A stretch of DNA of 64,000 bases from Gari tellinella. Lineage: Eukaryota > Mollusca > Bivalvia > Cardiida > Psammobiidae. The notes beneath the pieces were generated by a model, which was not told where the DNA came from, made no database searches, and saw only the letters and a list, made by a program, of their open reading frames with translations. Position numbers and translations under genes: made by a program. Location: the NCBI GenBank assembly GCA_922989275.2, contig OV277870.1:44140356-44204355 (forward strand), read 5' to 3'. Below are positions 33,041-43,370 of this stretch, in pieces. Each line of letters opens with the position of its first letter. The stretch's first letter is position 1.

Positions 33041-33339
33041 TATGTTATAAAAGTGTCATTTTCTACATTTTTGCATTACAGATGCCGGTACGTTTCGTTA
33101 AAATGAGGAAAAAAATAACATTTTTCTATCTACAAATATAAATGGTTTATATAAATGAAGTGGTGATTGATTTGTGATAGTCGTTTCCATAACTTGCAAT
33201 GCAAGAAAATGGAGGTCAATTGTATTTCGTCGAACTTATTCTGAGCTGTTTACTACCTTTGGCAATTGCCTGATACTCTGTTCATATCTTAAAGATATGT
33301 CATAGGGAATTTTTCCGTTTATTTGAACGAAGTTATAAC
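33041..33339. other. Intergenic DNA
   Basis: No feature seen. Confidence 0.3.
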
Positions 33340-33540
33340 TTTATGCGGCGTCTGTTCTGGGTTCAAGCTGTTTGTCACTCGTAATTTTATGTATTCTATT
33401 AAAATGTCCACTGACGTGTTACTTTAAGAAATCACAGTAGACGATAATTTAAGCAGACGATATTGAAGCAGTAAAGCGTTAGACATAATTGCCCTGTTTT
33501 GAGAACAGCGTTGAATGTCGTTGTAATGAGGGAATCGTTC
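33340..33540 (+). mobile_element. G-type element, right part, running into a minisatellite
   Basis: GGCGTCTGTTCTGGGTTCAAGC, TCAAGCTGTTTGTCACTCG, AAAATGTCCACTGACG, GCAGACGATATTGAAGCAG, then the TGTCGTTGTAATGAGGGAATCG end sequence as in 42535-42892. Confidence 0.65.
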
Positions 33541-34275
33541 TTGGAAAGGCCGTTGTAAGGAGGGAGTCGTTGTTGATAAAGCCGTTGTAGGGAGGAAGTC
33601 TTTGTTGGGAAGGCCGTTGTATGGAGGGAGTCGTTGTCAGGAAGGCCGTGGTAAGGAAGGAGTCTTTGTAGGGAAGGTCGTTGTAGGGAGGAAGTCGTTG
33701 TTGGGAAGGCCGTTGTAAGGAGGAAGTCGTTGTTGGGAAGGCCGTTATAGGGAGGAAGTCGTTGTTGGGAAGGCCGTTGTAGATAGGGAGTCGTTGTTGG
33801 GAAGGCCGTTGTAGGGAGGCAGTCGTTGTTGGGAAGGCCGTTGTTAGGAGGAAGTCGTTGTTGGGAAGGCCGTTATAGAGAGGAAGTCGTTGTTGGGAAG
33901 GCCGTTGTAGATAGGGAGTCGTTGTTGGGAAGGCCGTTGGAAGGAAGGAGTCCTTGTCAGGAAGGCCGTGGTAAGGAAGGAGTCTTTGTTGGGAAGACCG
34001 TTGTAGGGAGGAAATCGTTGTTGGGAAGGCCGTTATAGGAAGGGAGTCGTTGTTGGGAAGGCCGTTGTAAGGAGGGAGTCGTTATTTGGAAGATTTTTGA
34101 AGGGAGGAAGTCGTTCTTGGGAAAACAGTTGTAAGGAGGGAGTCGTTGTTGGGAAGGCAGTTGTAAGGAGGGAGTCGTTGTAAGGAAGGCCGTGGTAAGG
34201 AAGGAGTATTTGTTGAGAAGACCGTTGTAGGAAGGAAGTCGTTGTTGGGAAGGCCGTTATAGGAAGGGAGTCGTT
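33515..34275 (+). repeat. 32-bp minisatellite, about 24 units
   Basis: Imperfect tandem repeats of GTCGTTGTTGGGAAGGCCGT followed by TGTA(A/G)GGAGGAA. Variants such as TCAGGAAGGCCGTGGTAAGG alternate. The unit equals the subterminal sequence of G elements (compare 42838-42890), so the array probably arose by expansion inside one. Period 32 is not a multiple of 3, so it is not coding. Confidence 0.88.
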
Positions 34276-34374
34276 ATTTTCACTACCAAAACGTCATCTG
34301 CTCTTAACAATTACCATCGAGTTTTCTTTCGCAAAATGAAAGTTAAGGTGCAATTACAAAATTAATATCGTAAT

Positions 34375-34446
34375 GAGTGTCAAACAGTTTTGATCCGTAT
34401 TAGCCAATGAGTTACACGGCGTCAGATCAGGGTCCAACCTGTTCGA
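34375..34446. repeat. Degenerate B-type core
   Basis: GTGTCAAACAGTTTTGATCC ... GATCAGGGTCCAACC, decayed centre. Confidence 0.5.
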
Positions 34447-34618
34447 AAACAAGAACTGCTTTCGGAGAAAGGCAAATACAATAATGAAAAAGTCTAATAA
34501 TTTGCGGCGATAATTTTATACCATATATACATGTAACATCAGAGAATGATTCGTGTACATGTATATGTACATGTAGTTTCTGGGCGTTAATTCATTATCC
34601 AAATGGTTTTGCGTTCCA

Positions 34619-34812
34619 TAAAAACTCTCTATTACGACCACAAAAGTGTGTAAATTATTAGCTATTTAAGACACGTGACTGTTTGAAGCGAGGTGAAAGT
34701 AAACCAAAAAGTTCCTGAAGAAGCTTTCTGTTTTACTGTCATATTGCTTAAAGCTGTCACCTGTCTTTTATACAATCAATTAGCCGTCTTTTAGTGATCT
34801 TAATAGAGAGGG
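34619..34812 (+). mobile_element. I-type MITE, diverged
   Basis: AAAACTCTCTATTACGACCAC at the left and TTAGTGATCTTAATAGAGAG at the right form inverted ends. The middle holds GAGGTGAAAGTAAACC ... GCTTTCTGTTTTACTGTC, a decayed palindrome. Confidence 0.65.
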
Positions 34813-34828
34813 AGAGAGAGAGAGAGTT
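34805..34828 (+). repeat. (GA)n microsatellite
   Basis: Alternating GA with one extra G, at the right end of the I element. Confidence 0.85.
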
Positions 34829-34863
34829 TGCTGTATATAAAGTATAAATTAGTATAACAACTA

Positions 34864-35109
34864 CAGTGGAGAATCTGTTATTCTTTCCCGTTTAAACGCG
34901 AACGTACGCAAACGCAAAGCACTAAAATGTAGAAAAGTACAATTTTTGGACAATTCTGATAATTCATGTTTATCTTGGTGGCAAACAGTTTGGAGCCTGA
35001 TCAGACGCCGGGTTACCCGGCGTCTGATCTGGCTTCAAACTGTTTGCACTGGCAATACTAGTTTTAGCGTAAACGCGTTTATTGGGAAAGAATAACACAT
35101 TCTCCACTG
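34864..35109 (+). mobile_element. A-type MITE, 246 bp
   Basis: CAGTGGAGAATCTG to CACATTCTCCACTG with TA flanks. Core intact. It sits next to B-derived sequence (GCAGACGACACATTAAAAGC, 35114 on). Confidence 0.93.
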
Positions 35110-35224
35110 TACTTGCAGACGACACATTAAAAGCAGACGATATCACAGCATGATAATATCACATGTTTATACCATCAAACATATATTAAGCGATCGCTGA
35201 ATAAAACTGTAGCTTTATTAAAAA

Positions 35225-35312
35225 CATATCACCACATATTGCAGGGCAAAGGTAATGCAGAAGCCCCTTATATGCGTTTTCTACATTACTTGTGTCCTGT
35301 ATCAAAATGGCA
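35225..35312. repeat. Degenerate hairpin (GGCAAAGGTAATGCAG family)
   Basis: GCAGGGCAAAGGTAATGCAG versus TTTCTACATTACTTGTGTCCTG form imperfect arms. Related arms occur at 53290-53350 and 63780-63850. Confidence 0.5.
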
Positions 35313-35721
35313 ACTCATATATTGGCTATAAATAAAACCAATATTTAGTTTTTGCTTAATTCATGTTTGATCGTAAAGAAGAAAGAGTCAAAGACGCGGA
35401 TTGTGCGGATGTCGGGCCTGGTAACGACAGAAGAATGCCATTTATGTGATCTTTTGCCGGACTTGATTGCACCTGATTGATGTGACGTGTTCGTGTTTAC
35501 ATCCATTCAGACCAGTAGAAAGTGGCGGTTATATAAAGAAAAGGAACAACCAAAGACGTAGGGACTCGGATCGCATGAGTAATATTCAATACAACTTCTT
35601 TACAGTGCATATATACGTAACATGGTACGCTTCTATGTAAATTCTTGCAACACAGTTAAATCTCCACTTATACGATCATTCAATGGAAGAGGTGCGTTGA
35701 TATTGTTGAGGACGAGAGTTT
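35313..35721. other. Intergenic DNA
   Basis: No feature recognised. Confidence 0.3.
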
Positions 35722-35795
35722 GCTTAAAGCAGGATGAAAGTAAAACAGAAAGCTCCTATCGGAGCTTTCTGCTTTACTTTCATCCTGCTTTAAGC
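35722..35795. repeat. I-type palindrome (74 bp)
   Basis: GCTTAAAGCAGGATGAAAGT and ACTTTCATCCTGCTTTAAGC, centre AGCTCCTATCGGAGCT. To the right, ACGATAGAGTGGTCGTC recalls the I terminal repeat. Confidence 0.8.
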
Positions 35796-36033
35796 TGTTA
35801 TCTGTATTTAATATCGAAAATAATCTTACGATAGAGTGGTCGTCACAATGGGTTTTTGTAGTCTTCCTTTTGTGTGATATAATTAGCAATAATTAACTGT
35901 ACTATACGGTCGAACTCTTGATGAATAAGAGCAGAATGTCGCACTCGGTGACCTGTTCCGGGTTATTGATATTATCGGACATCATTTACGTGTAATGAAT
36001 AACACTATTCGACTGCTCAGCAAAACACCATGG

Positions 36034-36100
36034 TCACTTGCAGTGGAGAAAAATGTTTGGAGCCAGATCAGACAAGCAGTTTGAAAATGATTGGCGCTTG
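36034..36100. mobile_element. Tiny A-type fragment
   Basis: GCAGTGGAGAAAAATG joined directly to TTTGGAGCCAGATCAGAC. The intervening A sequence is deleted. Confidence 0.5.
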
Positions 36101-36225
36101 TTTAAATGTTCATCGAAATTTCGCAGATGACTGTCTGCACGTCTTTTAGTTCCAGTGGACGCTTTAATCCGTCTCAAAACAGTTATAACGATGTCTGTAA
36201 TACTCAGACCCTGTCCTGCCGTGTC

Positions 36226-36740
36226 TTGCATTGAGTTGCCCTGCCTTGCCGGATTTGCCCGTGTCCTCTCCAGTCTTACCTTGCAATGAGTTGTCCTGCC
36301 TTGTCGGTTTTGCCCGTGTCCTCTCCAGTCTTACCTTGCATTGAGTTGCCCTGCCTTGCCGGTTTTGCCCGTGTCCTCTCCAGTCTTACCTTGCATTGAG
36401 TTGCCCTGCCTTGCCGGTTTTTCCCGTGTCCTCTCCAGTCTTACCTTGCATTGAGTTGCCCTGTCTTGCCATTCTTGCCTTGCCCTTCCCTGGCCTGTCA
36501 TGCTTGCAATGTCTTGCGTTGCTTTGCCTTGCCTTTATTGATTTGCCTTGTAATTGCATTGTTTGTCCGTGCCTTGCCTTCAGTTGCCCTGTCTCGCAGG
36601 TCTTGCCCTGTCCTGTCCTGTCCTGTCATGTCCTGTCCTTTTCAAGTCCTGACTTGCCTTGAGATTCCCAGTCTTCCCGATCGTGTCTTGTCTTTGACCT
36701 TTCCAGTCCTGCCTTGCCTTGAGTTGTTCTGCCTTGTGGT
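36226..36740 (+). repeat. 55-bp minisatellite grading into CCTTGCC-rich DNA
   Basis: Units start TTGCATTGAGTTGCC at about 36226, 36281, 36336, 36391 and 36446 (period 55) and include GTGTCCTCTCCAGTCTTACC. Beyond 36500 the order dissolves into CCTTGCC/CCTGTC variants. Open frames here are low-complexity artefacts. Confidence 0.88.
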
Positions 36741-36938
36741 TCTTGTCTTGCCCTTGGCATACCCCCTATTGTCCTGTATTGTCCAGTCTGTCCGATCGGT
36801 CGATCTATTTGTATTTCTGTATGTCTATATGTATGTCTGCCTAGTTTGTACCGGTGTTCCAGTGTAAATGTATGTTCAGAATCTTTCGGCTGACTCATAG
36901 TATGTTAAACCTTTAATTGCTAAATCTTATAGTCTGCT

Positions 36939-37154
36939 TTAACCCTATCACGTCTTTATATCGTCTCCTTTAAGAAATTGTGAATTATTTATCATTATTT
37001 CCAAGTAAGATTTAAAGCAGTTTGACCGAAGAAATGTCGAAACGAGTTTCAAACAGTTTGGATACTGATCATACGCCGCGTGACGCGGCGTATGATCAGG
37101 ATCCAAACTGTTTGTAAAATCGATTTCAGTCGCCGATTGTGGTTATAAGGTTAA
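36939..37154 (-). mobile_element. B-type element with covarying core
   Basis: TTAACCCTATCACGTC to GGTTATAAGGTTAA, TTAA at both ends. The core 37050-37114 has ATACGCCGCG paired with CGCGGCGTAT where the standard arm is AGACGCCGCG. A single mismatch remains. Confidence 0.85.
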
Positions 37155-38319
37155 TGTGTTACAAGGATGACATATTGATTAATGCCATTCTCATATCGTC
37201 TTCATATGTTGTTTCTATTTTTCCACATTTTATGAAGACAATGCCTATCTTAAGTGCCTCTCCACTTAAATTGTATAGCTTTCAACACATTAAAGAACTC
37301 ATATTTTACCTTGCATATAAATATATATAAATATTGGCTGGTACATCTTCGTTTATCCTTACAATGTTAAAATTTCCAAACGGACTGGTCCGTGTTTTAT
37401 GTATGACCAGTTTGAAAAGATTTTGGTGTTTTTAAAGTATCCTTTAATTGAAAACGAATAATGAGCACATGAATGAGTCCTCAGATCAGGGCCTACAGTG
37501 TTTCAAAGGATACAAAATACATGTACTGGTATCCCGCAGGAGCTTTTTACTTCACCTTTGGTCTGGAATAGGTCTTAAGGTGGATCGCTAGCGGGCACCC
37601 CGCATCTCGAGCTCCGGAAGTGCTAATGATGTTTACATTATATTTTTGGCACATCTGAGAATGACATTAATCAATATGTCACCCCGATAACACATTAATC
37701 CTACATGTATAACCGCAAACGGCGACTGAAACCAATTTTACAAACAGTCTGTATACTGATAAGACACGTCCACTGTCTTTAGAAATCTACAGGCTACCAT
37801 ATTCTACGGTCCCTTTGTATAGGTTTGGCTTATGGTATAATTTAGGGCTGAAGGCATTTTAAAGTTGAACCCAAGGGAGGTAACTCTGTTTGTGTTAATA
37901 TTTTGTCTGAATTTCTTGAAATCATATAAAAATGTAAATTCTGCTGTAGATTTTACCATATTTTTGTGACTAATAGAATTAAGTAATACCTATCTGATTA
38001 GTCCAAAATTAGTGTATGTCAAACATCTAAATTTTATGTAATTTGCACTTTGACGTTTTCAGATTTTGACTTTTTTAAAACATTGATATTTGCACTAAAT
38101 AGTTCAAGAAATATTTTTGTTTGGACAATATCTCATATTGTCTGTTCAGTTTAGATCTACTTAAATGGTTGAAAATTATTGAGTTATAGTATTTTATATA
38201 AAAAGAGTATATTCATGTTTATTAAAACTAGATTTTTTCTCAAAAAAGGTCCTGTCAAAAAAACGGTGCTGTATTTTCTTTTTTTATTATTTTAACAAAG
38301 TTTCACTCTCGATTTGCTA
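37155..38319. other. AT-rich intergenic DNA
   Basis: A reversed B scrap at about 37695-37775 (CGGCGACTGAAACCAATTTT, matching 37115-37140 in inverted orientation) is the only repeat. CCAAGGGAGGTAACTC (37872 on) is a motif also seen in variant form at 5011. Confidence 0.4.
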
Positions 38320-38565
38320 CAGTGGAGAAAACGTTATATTTTCCCAATAAACGCGTTTACGCTAAAACTATTATTTGCAGTGCAAACAGTTTGGAGCCAG
38401 GTCAGACGCCGGGTAACCCGGCGTCTGATCAGGCTCCAAAATGTTTGCCACCAAGATAACCAAGAATTATCAGAATTGTCGAAAAGTTGTTATTTTCTTC
38501 GTTTTAGTGCTTTGCGTTTGCGTACGTTTGCGTTTAAACGGAAATGAATAACAGATTCTCCACTG
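38320..38565 (-). mobile_element. A-type MITE, 246 bp
   Basis: CAGTGGAGAAAACG to CAGATTCTCCACTG with TA flanks. Core nearly intact (one arm reads CCAAAATGTTTGCC). Confidence 0.92.
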
Positions 38566-38619
38566 TATGTTTCAATTTAATCAAGGCCCGCGAACCACCT
38601 TAAACTGTTACAGGGCATA

Positions 38620-38833
38620 CAGTTGAGATTGCATTCTTTTCCCCAAAAAACGCGCTTATACTTAAAACATGATGACTGTTGAAAACCGTTTAGAGCCAGA
38701 TCAGACGCCGGGTGACTTGGTGTCCGATCAGACTCCAAAATACATGTAATTTGCCACTTAGATTTAAACGTATCGTCATTTTGTTTGAGTTTCGTTTCAT
38801 TCAAACGGAACAGAATTGCGTAAGTATCCACTG
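38620..38833 (-). mobile_element. A-type element, diverged
   Basis: CAGTTGAGATTGCATTC to GTATCCACTG with TA on both sides. Core GATCAGACGCCGGGTGACTTGG. Roughly 214 bp. Confidence 0.75.
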
Positions 38834-38939
38834 TAAATGTATGTCTGCCTTTTCAGAGAATGGTCGCTTAAACCAGTGTTGTATTTACCAGGTCCGTAAT
38901 CCTTCTTCTAAAACGGAGCAGGAAAACTATTGCATAAAG

Positions 38940-38969
38940 CAGAGACATACAAACATGTATGTCTCTGCA
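38940..38969. repeat. Small perfect hairpin
   Basis: GCAGAGACATACA and TGTATGTCTCTGC, 13-bp arms with a 4-base loop. No element ends seen. Confidence 0.7.
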
Positions 38970-39503
38970 TAAAGTACTAAGTACCAGTCGTTCATATGGT
39001 CTACACACTTGCAGATCTATGATTTTTAATCAGTTGGTAAGCCCAGGATACACTATAGAAAATGCATGTTTTCATTTGAAGAGAATCATGGTCCGGGCAT
39101 AAAACAATGCAGATCCAGATCATGGGTAGTGTCTATTTAGTTCTGGGTTTCTTGCAAGGTCACGAGCCTACGAGTTCATGTCTCATAATTATGTAAGAAC
39201 GGATTTTATAAAGTGTAGAACATAACCGAAAAACCCCTTCAGTCCTGTCTATTATGCAACACTTGGTTATGTAAATATAATGATAGCAAAATGATGATGG
39301 AAGTAAAGTAGTGAAGCTCTTACACGAGCTTTCTGGTTTACTCCAAATTTTATTTATAAACAGTCATGTGCTTTTTAACTCTGGAAACAATAATTTGTTT
39401 GCATGTAATATTAATATCGAGACGTTTCTTGAGTCTGGCCGTTAGTCAGGTATTTGTCAATATTGAATTACGTGACCACGCCATAGAGAAACAACTGGTT
39501 ATC
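38970..39503. other. Intergenic DNA
   Basis: Only a decayed I-type palindrome (GGAAGTAAAGTAGTGAAGCT ... GAGCTTTCTGG, about 39299-39345). Confidence 0.4.
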
Positions 39504-39732
39504 TTAATCCATTTGTGCCCAGTGGATTCTTCCATTCTTATATATTGGATAAACTCATTCTTTATCTAATGGGTACCTGGTCTAAATTGTAATTTTCGTT
39601 TCGTTTTATATTGAACTTACTATCAGCAAACAGTGTAGACTCTACTCAGACGCCGCATAATGCGGCGTCTGATCAGAGTCTACACTGTTTGCCTATGTCC
39701 CATATATGGGATCGTGAGCACAAAGTGGTTAA
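39504..39732 (+). mobile_element. F-type TTAA palindromic MITE, full length
   Basis: TTAATCCATTTGTGCCC to GCACAAAGTGGTTAA, TTAA at both ends, 229 bp. The core 39626-39692 has GCAAACAGTGTAGACTCTAC ... AGAGTCTACACTGTTTGC with GCCGCATAATGCGGC centre. It shares TCAGACGCCG and the CAAACAG start with A and B. Confidence 0.88.
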
Positions 39733-39854
39733 AGCCATGTACTGGTGGCTCTCTGCAATATTGTTATACAATGTACTGCATTAAACAGTCACATGTGTTT
39801 AGAGATATCCAAACTCTTCCATGTAGCCGTCGCTAAATACATTACAACATGGAT

Positions 39855-40346
39855 TTTAACACATTGAATTTTACTCTTCCACAGAAGGAAATAGTTCCAC
39901 TTTATATATAATCATTTATATAAATTTTATGTATCAAGATATATTTTCTTTATTCTAGCCCAGGTATATACAGTGGAGAAAACGTTATTCTTTCCCAATA
40001 AACGCGTTTACGCTAAAACTATTATTTGCAGTGCAAACAGTATTGAGCCAGATCAGACGCCGGGAAACCCGGCGTCTGATCAGGCTCCAAACTGTTTGCC
40101 ACCAAGATAAACAAGAAATATCAGAATTGTCCTAAAGTTGTTCTTTTCTACGTTTTAGTGCTTTGCGTTTGCGTACGTTTGCGTTTAAACGGGAAAGAAT
40201 AACAGATTCTCCACTGTAGCTATAGCTTAAAGCAGGCTAAAAATAAAGCAGAATGCGCATTAAGGCGCATTTTGCTTTACTTTCAACTTGTTTATAGTGA
40301 TCATATGTCTTCAAAACTAAAAACAGGCTATGGAGTAAATGGTTAA
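39855..40346 (-). mobile_element. C-type element, reversed, interrupted by A
   Basis: Starts near TTAACACATTG with TTCCACAGAAGG, is cut by the A copy at 39971, resumes with GCTATAGCTTAAAGCAGGC and the palindrome, and ends AGTAAATGGTTAA (TTAA 40343-40346). Confidence 0.75.
39971..40216 (-). mobile_element. A-type MITE, 246 bp, nested in C
   Basis: CAGTGGAGAAAACG to CAGATTCTCCACTG, TA on both sides. The core centre is GCCGGGAAACCCGGC. One arm has CAGTATTGAGCC instead of CAGTTTGGAGCC. Confidence 0.92.
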
Positions 40347-40769
40347 AACTAGATTGGATGGTTTTTTTTTAAATTTGCATCCTTAAAATCGAATCTCCTT
40401 TGCAGATCCGACTTTGTTACCGAAAAAACGAATTTGTTTATATCCAATGTTATTTTTCAAACTTGGACTGTTATTTCTATATAGATATTAAATAATTTAC
40501 TCGTCTTTTCGGTGCTTAATGTCAGAACAGTATCTCATAAACGTATATTCAACGTTAGCTTCTTTAAAACTAATGACAATTTCTGACAAATCATAAAATA
40601 TTACAATCTTTAATGTTTTTACTTGCGAATCGTAGATGTTGTGGTGTGAAACGCGACTTTAAAGCGTTCAAATATTTATGGGAATAAATGATCTTCAAGA
40701 TTTGATTAGAAAGCGATTACAGAATATACTTGGGGGGTTATGGTACTGTCGGGGAAGGCGTTTTTTCAT
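40347..40769. other. AT-rich intergenic DNA
   Basis: No gene or recognised repeat. Confidence 0.35.
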
Positions 40770-40945
40770 TCCCAACTAAATCGTGCGTGGGAAAGTGCCT
40801 ATTCCACTGCATGCCTTGTAGAACCAAATCAAACGCCGGGTACATGTAACCCGGCGTCTGATATGGATCCAGACTGTTTGCCACTCAGAAAAATATATAA
40901 ATCGTCAGAATGATTAGGAATCAAATTGTCTGTGTTTAGTAAAAC
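40770..40945 (-). mobile_element. Degenerate A-type element
   Basis: CCCAACTAAATCG, core ACGCCGGGTACATGTAACCCGGCG, whose centre is enlarged by CATG, then CCACTCAGAAAAATATATAA. Ends lost. Confidence 0.65.
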
Positions 40946-41033
40946 CAGGAATGTATTGAATAGTTCCCGTATGTAATAGTTTATGGGCATCTGTACGTGT
41001 TTTTTGTTTTTGTCTCTATCCATTTGTCAGCTA

Positions 41034-41292
41034 CAGTGGAGAAAACGTTATTCTTTCCCAATAAACGCGTTTACGCTAATACTTTTATTTCCGATGCAAA
41101 TAGTTTTGAGCCAGATCAGACGCCGGGTAACCCGGCGTCTGTTCAGGCTCCAAACTGTTTGCCACCACCATAAACATGAATTGTCAGAAGTGTCCAACAG
41201 TTTTACTTTTTCTACGTTTTAGTGCTTTTCGTTTGCGTTTCGTTTGCGTTTCGTTTGCGTTTAAACGGGAAAGAATAACGTTTTCTCCACTG
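41034..41292 (-). mobile_element. A-type MITE with internal 11-bp triplication
   Basis: CAGTGGAGAAAACG to CGTTTTCTCCACTG, TA flanks, 259 bp. GCGTTTCGTTT is repeated in tandem at 41230-41262, accounting for the extra length. Confidence 0.9.
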
Positions 41293-41924
41293 TACATGTA
41301 TCTAAAATAAAAGACAATAAATTCACCATTTTAGTAAAACGGACTATCTTGTAGTTGGTACAGATATGTGGTGTTTACAACAGGATGGAGGTAAAGCAGA
41401 AAGCTCCTGTACATATTAATTAGATTCTGCTTTTATCACATAATTTGCCGTCTGGGAGTTGCATAAAGCGATTGTATAAATATCGTAATCCACTAGTGGA
41501 ATATCGTTTTTTAGCACATGGCTTGGAGCTCTCGGCCAATCAGATGCCTCAAAAACCTGTGAATATATCGTTTATTTCAACAAACCATGGAATAACTAAG
41601 AAACTGTTCACTTATTCCTCGCTTCCGTCATCTCAAGGCAATTTGACGTCACAATTCTAAAAACAGCTGAGGTCAGAGGTGAACTGCACACGCTTCATGA
41701 CGTTTTATTATGTACAGTGAGACCTAGACTTTAAAGACAATTACTAATGAATTGTGCTTACATATACAGCTTCAATAAGCGTTATTTATGTTGGTGTTAT
41801 AGCATGCTTAATGTCTCAAACTCATCATTTGAAATAACCTTTCAATTTTAGTAAAATATTACAAACAAAATGACTTTTTCGTCTAAAACAGAAATCAGAA
41901 ACGAATGGTTTTCTTGTTTTCCTC
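41293..41924. other. Intergenic DNA
   Basis: A decayed I-type palindrome (GGAGGTAAAGCAGAAAGCTC, about 41386-41440). Otherwise nothing. Confidence 0.35.
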
Positions 41925-42056
41925 GAGCCCAAGCCAGTGCTAAATAGGTTAGACCATGGTTGCGCGCGAATAAACGATATAGTTCTCGGGGGCTACGCCC
42001 CCTCGAACTATATCGTTTATTCGCTTGCAACCATGGTCTAACCTATACTTGGGCTC
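41925..42056. repeat. Long single-copy hairpin (132 bp)
   Basis: GAGCCCAAG...CTTGGGCTC outside; TAGGTTAGACCATGGTTGC with GCAACCATGGTCTAACCTA; GAATAAACGATATAGTTC with GAACTATATCGTTTATTC; centre GGGGGCTACGCCCCC. Confidence 0.85.
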
Positions 42057-42227
42057 CGGCCTAACTTGTTCGTCCATAAGCGCTGCATGTAGCGGGGTGC
42101 CAAATGACGTCATTTACTATGACGTTAACGTAAACAACGTAACGTTTGGCGGAAAATCTATATAGCGTAGGGTATCCAAACTACGGCTTCAAATCAGTTT
42201 AATAGGTGCTTGAACTTGTAATGTGAT

Positions 42228-42384
42228 AAATAGAATATCACATTCGTGTTCATTATTTATCATTTTTAATAAACTCGTTGACTAAAATGAATATGACGCT
42301 CGCCAAGGCTCGCGTCATATTATTTTAGTCAACGAGTTTATTAAAAATGATAAATAATGAACACTCATACAATATCCTCTATTT
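42228..42384. repeat. Long single-copy hairpin (157 bp)
   Basis: Outer arms AAATAGAATATC/ATATCCTCTATTT, then a long perfect stem TTCATTATTTATCATTTTTA with TAAAAATGATAAATAATGAA, inner ATATGACGC/GCGTCATAT over a TCGCCAAGGCTC loop. Followed by CTTTC. Confidence 0.85.
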
Positions 42385-42534
42385 CTTTCACCCTGCTTCA
42401 ATCATAAGCTATCCCTAAATACCGCAAGGAAACCTTTTCACAAGTGTGGGTTTAACACCGGGGTTTTGCTATATATTCATGGTACTCGTAAACTTTAATG
42501 TTTATAGATCATCCGCAAATATAGTTTTACAAAG

Positions 42535-42892
42535 CAGTGCTCCCTCTCTACAACGATACCCAATGGGAGACACAGATTGTGTTTGTTGTTAGGAGGGAGT
42601 CGTTATAGGGAGGAAAAATTTAGACTTGACTTACATTTGCAAATAGCTTGAATCCAGATCAGACGCCGCGATCTGGATTCAAGCTGTTTGTCACTCGTCA
42701 TAATATGCATTCTATCAAAATGTCCACTTATAAGTATGTAACTTTGAGAAAAAGAGCAGACGACAATTTTAAGCAGATGACATTGCAGCAGTAAAAGAGT
42801 TAGACATAGTTACCCTGTATAGGGAACTGCAGCAAGAGTCGTTGTAAGGAGGGATTCGTTGTTAAGAGGGCCGTTGTAGAGAGGGAGCATTG
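42535..42892 (+). mobile_element. G-type composite element containing B-type sequence
   Basis: CAGTGCTCCCTCTCTACAACG to GTTGTAGAGAGGGAGCATTG, TA after the right end. The interior has B features: core 42649-42695 (AGCTTGAATCCAGATC in both arms), GCAGACGACAATTTTAAGCAG, and GCAGTAAAAGAGTTAG. Next to the ends lie TAGGAGGGAGTCGTTATAGG and GTCGTTGTAAGGAGGGATTCG. Confidence 0.82.
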
Positions 42893-43283
42893 TAAATCTC
42901 ATTCATCGAAAGCCACGCCTTTTATAACTTCAATACCACTCACAGACTTGTGAGTCCAGCGAGAAGAATAAAACTATTTTTCCCAAGAAAACGCAATATC
43001 ATAATGTTTGAAAACATACTATCAATCCGAAATAAATAGAGAAATATATCAACGCAAACTCTGTTTAATATTCGCCCCTAGAGTATTCGTCCAATTCCTT
43101 GTCGCACCCTTGCTGTCAGACTCAAGTCAATACGTAAATCACTTATGTGGATTTAAGAGGTTCTATCTCACGAATACAGTCAATCTTGTACCTCGTTTTA
43201 GTCTACTCTAGTTTTCGTCAGTTTAACAACGGGATCAAGTTGAGACAGGGTCTAAGTTAAAAGCATTATCCAAAAGGCTTTAA

Positions 43284-43356
43284 GAACCGGAATCGAACGC
43301 GCGACCCCTGTGTTACAAGTATACGAGGCGATCAGCTTAACCACTACGTCATGGGA
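43284..43356 (-). ncRNA. tRNA-like promoter fragment, possible SINE head
   Basis: On the minus strand TGACGTAGTGG resembles an A box and GTTCGATTCC matches a B box at tRNA spacing. Stems do not pair well, so it is a decayed tRNA pseudogene or the 5' part of a tRNA-derived SINE, not a working tRNA. Confidence 0.45.
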
Positions 43357-43370
43357 TCTCCTGCTTGTAC

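Noticed and set aside
33826..34038. Repetitive Gly/Arg/Val-rich frame
   Set aside because: Minisatellite of period 32, which cannot keep a frame.
36396..36867. Cys/Pro/Leu-rich frame of 138 codons
   Set aside because: Lies on the 55-bp minisatellite. No domain.
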